Positions 63,274 through 64,000 of a DNA stretch of 64,000 nucleotides are shown here, piece by piece. This DNA is from Ehretia macrophylla (Eukaryota; Streptophyta; Magnoliopsida; Boraginales; Ehretiaceae): NCBI GenBank assembly GCA_037974665.1, contig CM075775.1:42496152-42560151 (forward strand), in the 5' to 3' direction. The notes under the pieces are model-generated. The model was given only the letters and a program-made list of their open reading frames with translations, was not told the DNA's origin and ran no database searches. The position numbers and the translations under genes are program-made. Within the stretch, counting starts at the first letter, position 1; the number at the start of each line of letters is the position of its first letter.

Positions 63274-63790
63274 GGGAAAATATCACATTTAGTCCCTATT
63301 AATATTTTAAAAAAGTTTCAATTGGTTCCTATTGTTTAAAATTTCTCAATTTTGTCTTTATTATTTTTAAATTTTTTTTTAATTTAGTCTCTATTGTTTA
63401 AAATTTTTCAATTTCATCCCTATTGTTTCTCCAAAAATTTTAATTTGATCCCTATTGTTTCCCACAAGTTTCAATTTAGTCCCTTTTTTTTCTAAAAGTT
63501 TCAATTATGTCCTTTTTTTTAAAAGAAAGTTTCAAATTCATTCCTATTATTCAAGGAATAAATTAAATTTTTTTTAGAAACAATAGGAATGAATTTAATT
63601 TTTTTTTAGAAAATAATAAAGACTAAATTCACTAATTTTTAACAATAAAGAAAAATTTGAAACTTTACAGAAATAATAGAGATGAAATTGAAACTTTTTA
63701 AAAACAATAAGGAATAAATTGAGAAATTTTAATCAATAGGACTAAATTAATTTTTTCAAAAACAATAGGGACAAAATGTGACATTTTCCC
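63274..63790. mobile_element. Palindromic Mutator-like element, 517 bp (family A, long subtype)
   Basis: Starts GGGAAAATATCACATTTAG and ends ATGTGACATTTTCCC, with inverse arms throughout. Flanked by a perfect 10-bp direct repeat TTCTACATTT (63264-63273 and 63791-63800). Confidence 0.92.
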
Positions 63791-64000
63791 TTCTACATTT
63801 ATACTATTGCTATAATGTTTACATGAACGATAACAAGTAAAGGCCTGCAAATTATAGTTATTCAAGAAGAGGAAAGGAAAACTTGCTTAGGGTAAATTGC
63901 GCATAGAGACATTTAATCTAAACAAATTGCACTTGATCAGTCAGTCTTGAGATGCGGTTATAGTTCTTCTGGATTGTGGATTACTATTTCATCTCCACAT

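Overview
This is a nuclear chromosome segment of a flowering plant, almost certainly a eudicot. The evidence is AT-rich DNA, spliced genes with GT-AG introns, plant-specific families (LOB-domain, BEL1-like homeodomain, MIZU-KUSSEI1, G-type lectin receptor kinase) and abundant plant transposons. The species cannot be fixed from sequence alone.

Layout. 589-12859 is one large CACTA (En/Spm) DNA transposon with matching termini (CACTACAAGAAAA), a 3-bp AAT duplication, GGCTACGGA-type subterminal repeats, a decayed TNPD-like transposase, a decayed TNPA-like (Transposase_24) gene, and a third, antisense gene of the 'putative plant transposon protein' type with tandem 18-residue coiled-coil repeats. 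A GC-rich hairpin and a CCA-repeat tract lie between the divergent genes. 13911-15408 is a two-exon LBD23/24-like LOB-domain gene. 15.4-23.4 kb is gene-poor and holds two tRNA-derived SINEs and an 831-bp Mutator-like foldback element. 23890-29947 is a four-exon BEL1-like homeodomain gene (BELLRINGER/PENNYWISE type) whose large first intron carries a small degenerate LTR element. 35127-39213 is a seven-exon mitochondrial carrier gene. 53434-54177 (minus) is an intronless MIZ1-like gene. 55869-60601 is a Ty1/copia element (minus strand) with nearly identical 195-bp LTRs but a broken polyprotein. 61818-62153 is a truncated receptor-kinase lectin fragment.

The noncoding DNA is dominated by palindromic, Mutator-like miniature elements. 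At least seven members of one family (32.9-34.7, 42.6-44.9 and 62.6-63.8 kb), plus several unrelated ones, have arms that pair over almost their whole length. Most are flanked by 9-10-bp direct repeats, three of them perfect in the main family.

The host genes are not an operon or pathway. Two are developmental transcription factors (LBD, BEL), one is an organelle transporter and one is linked to root hydrotropism in Arabidopsis. The most unusual content is the three-gene CACTA element with its palindrome-bearing tandem array, and the dense palindromic Mutator-like family.
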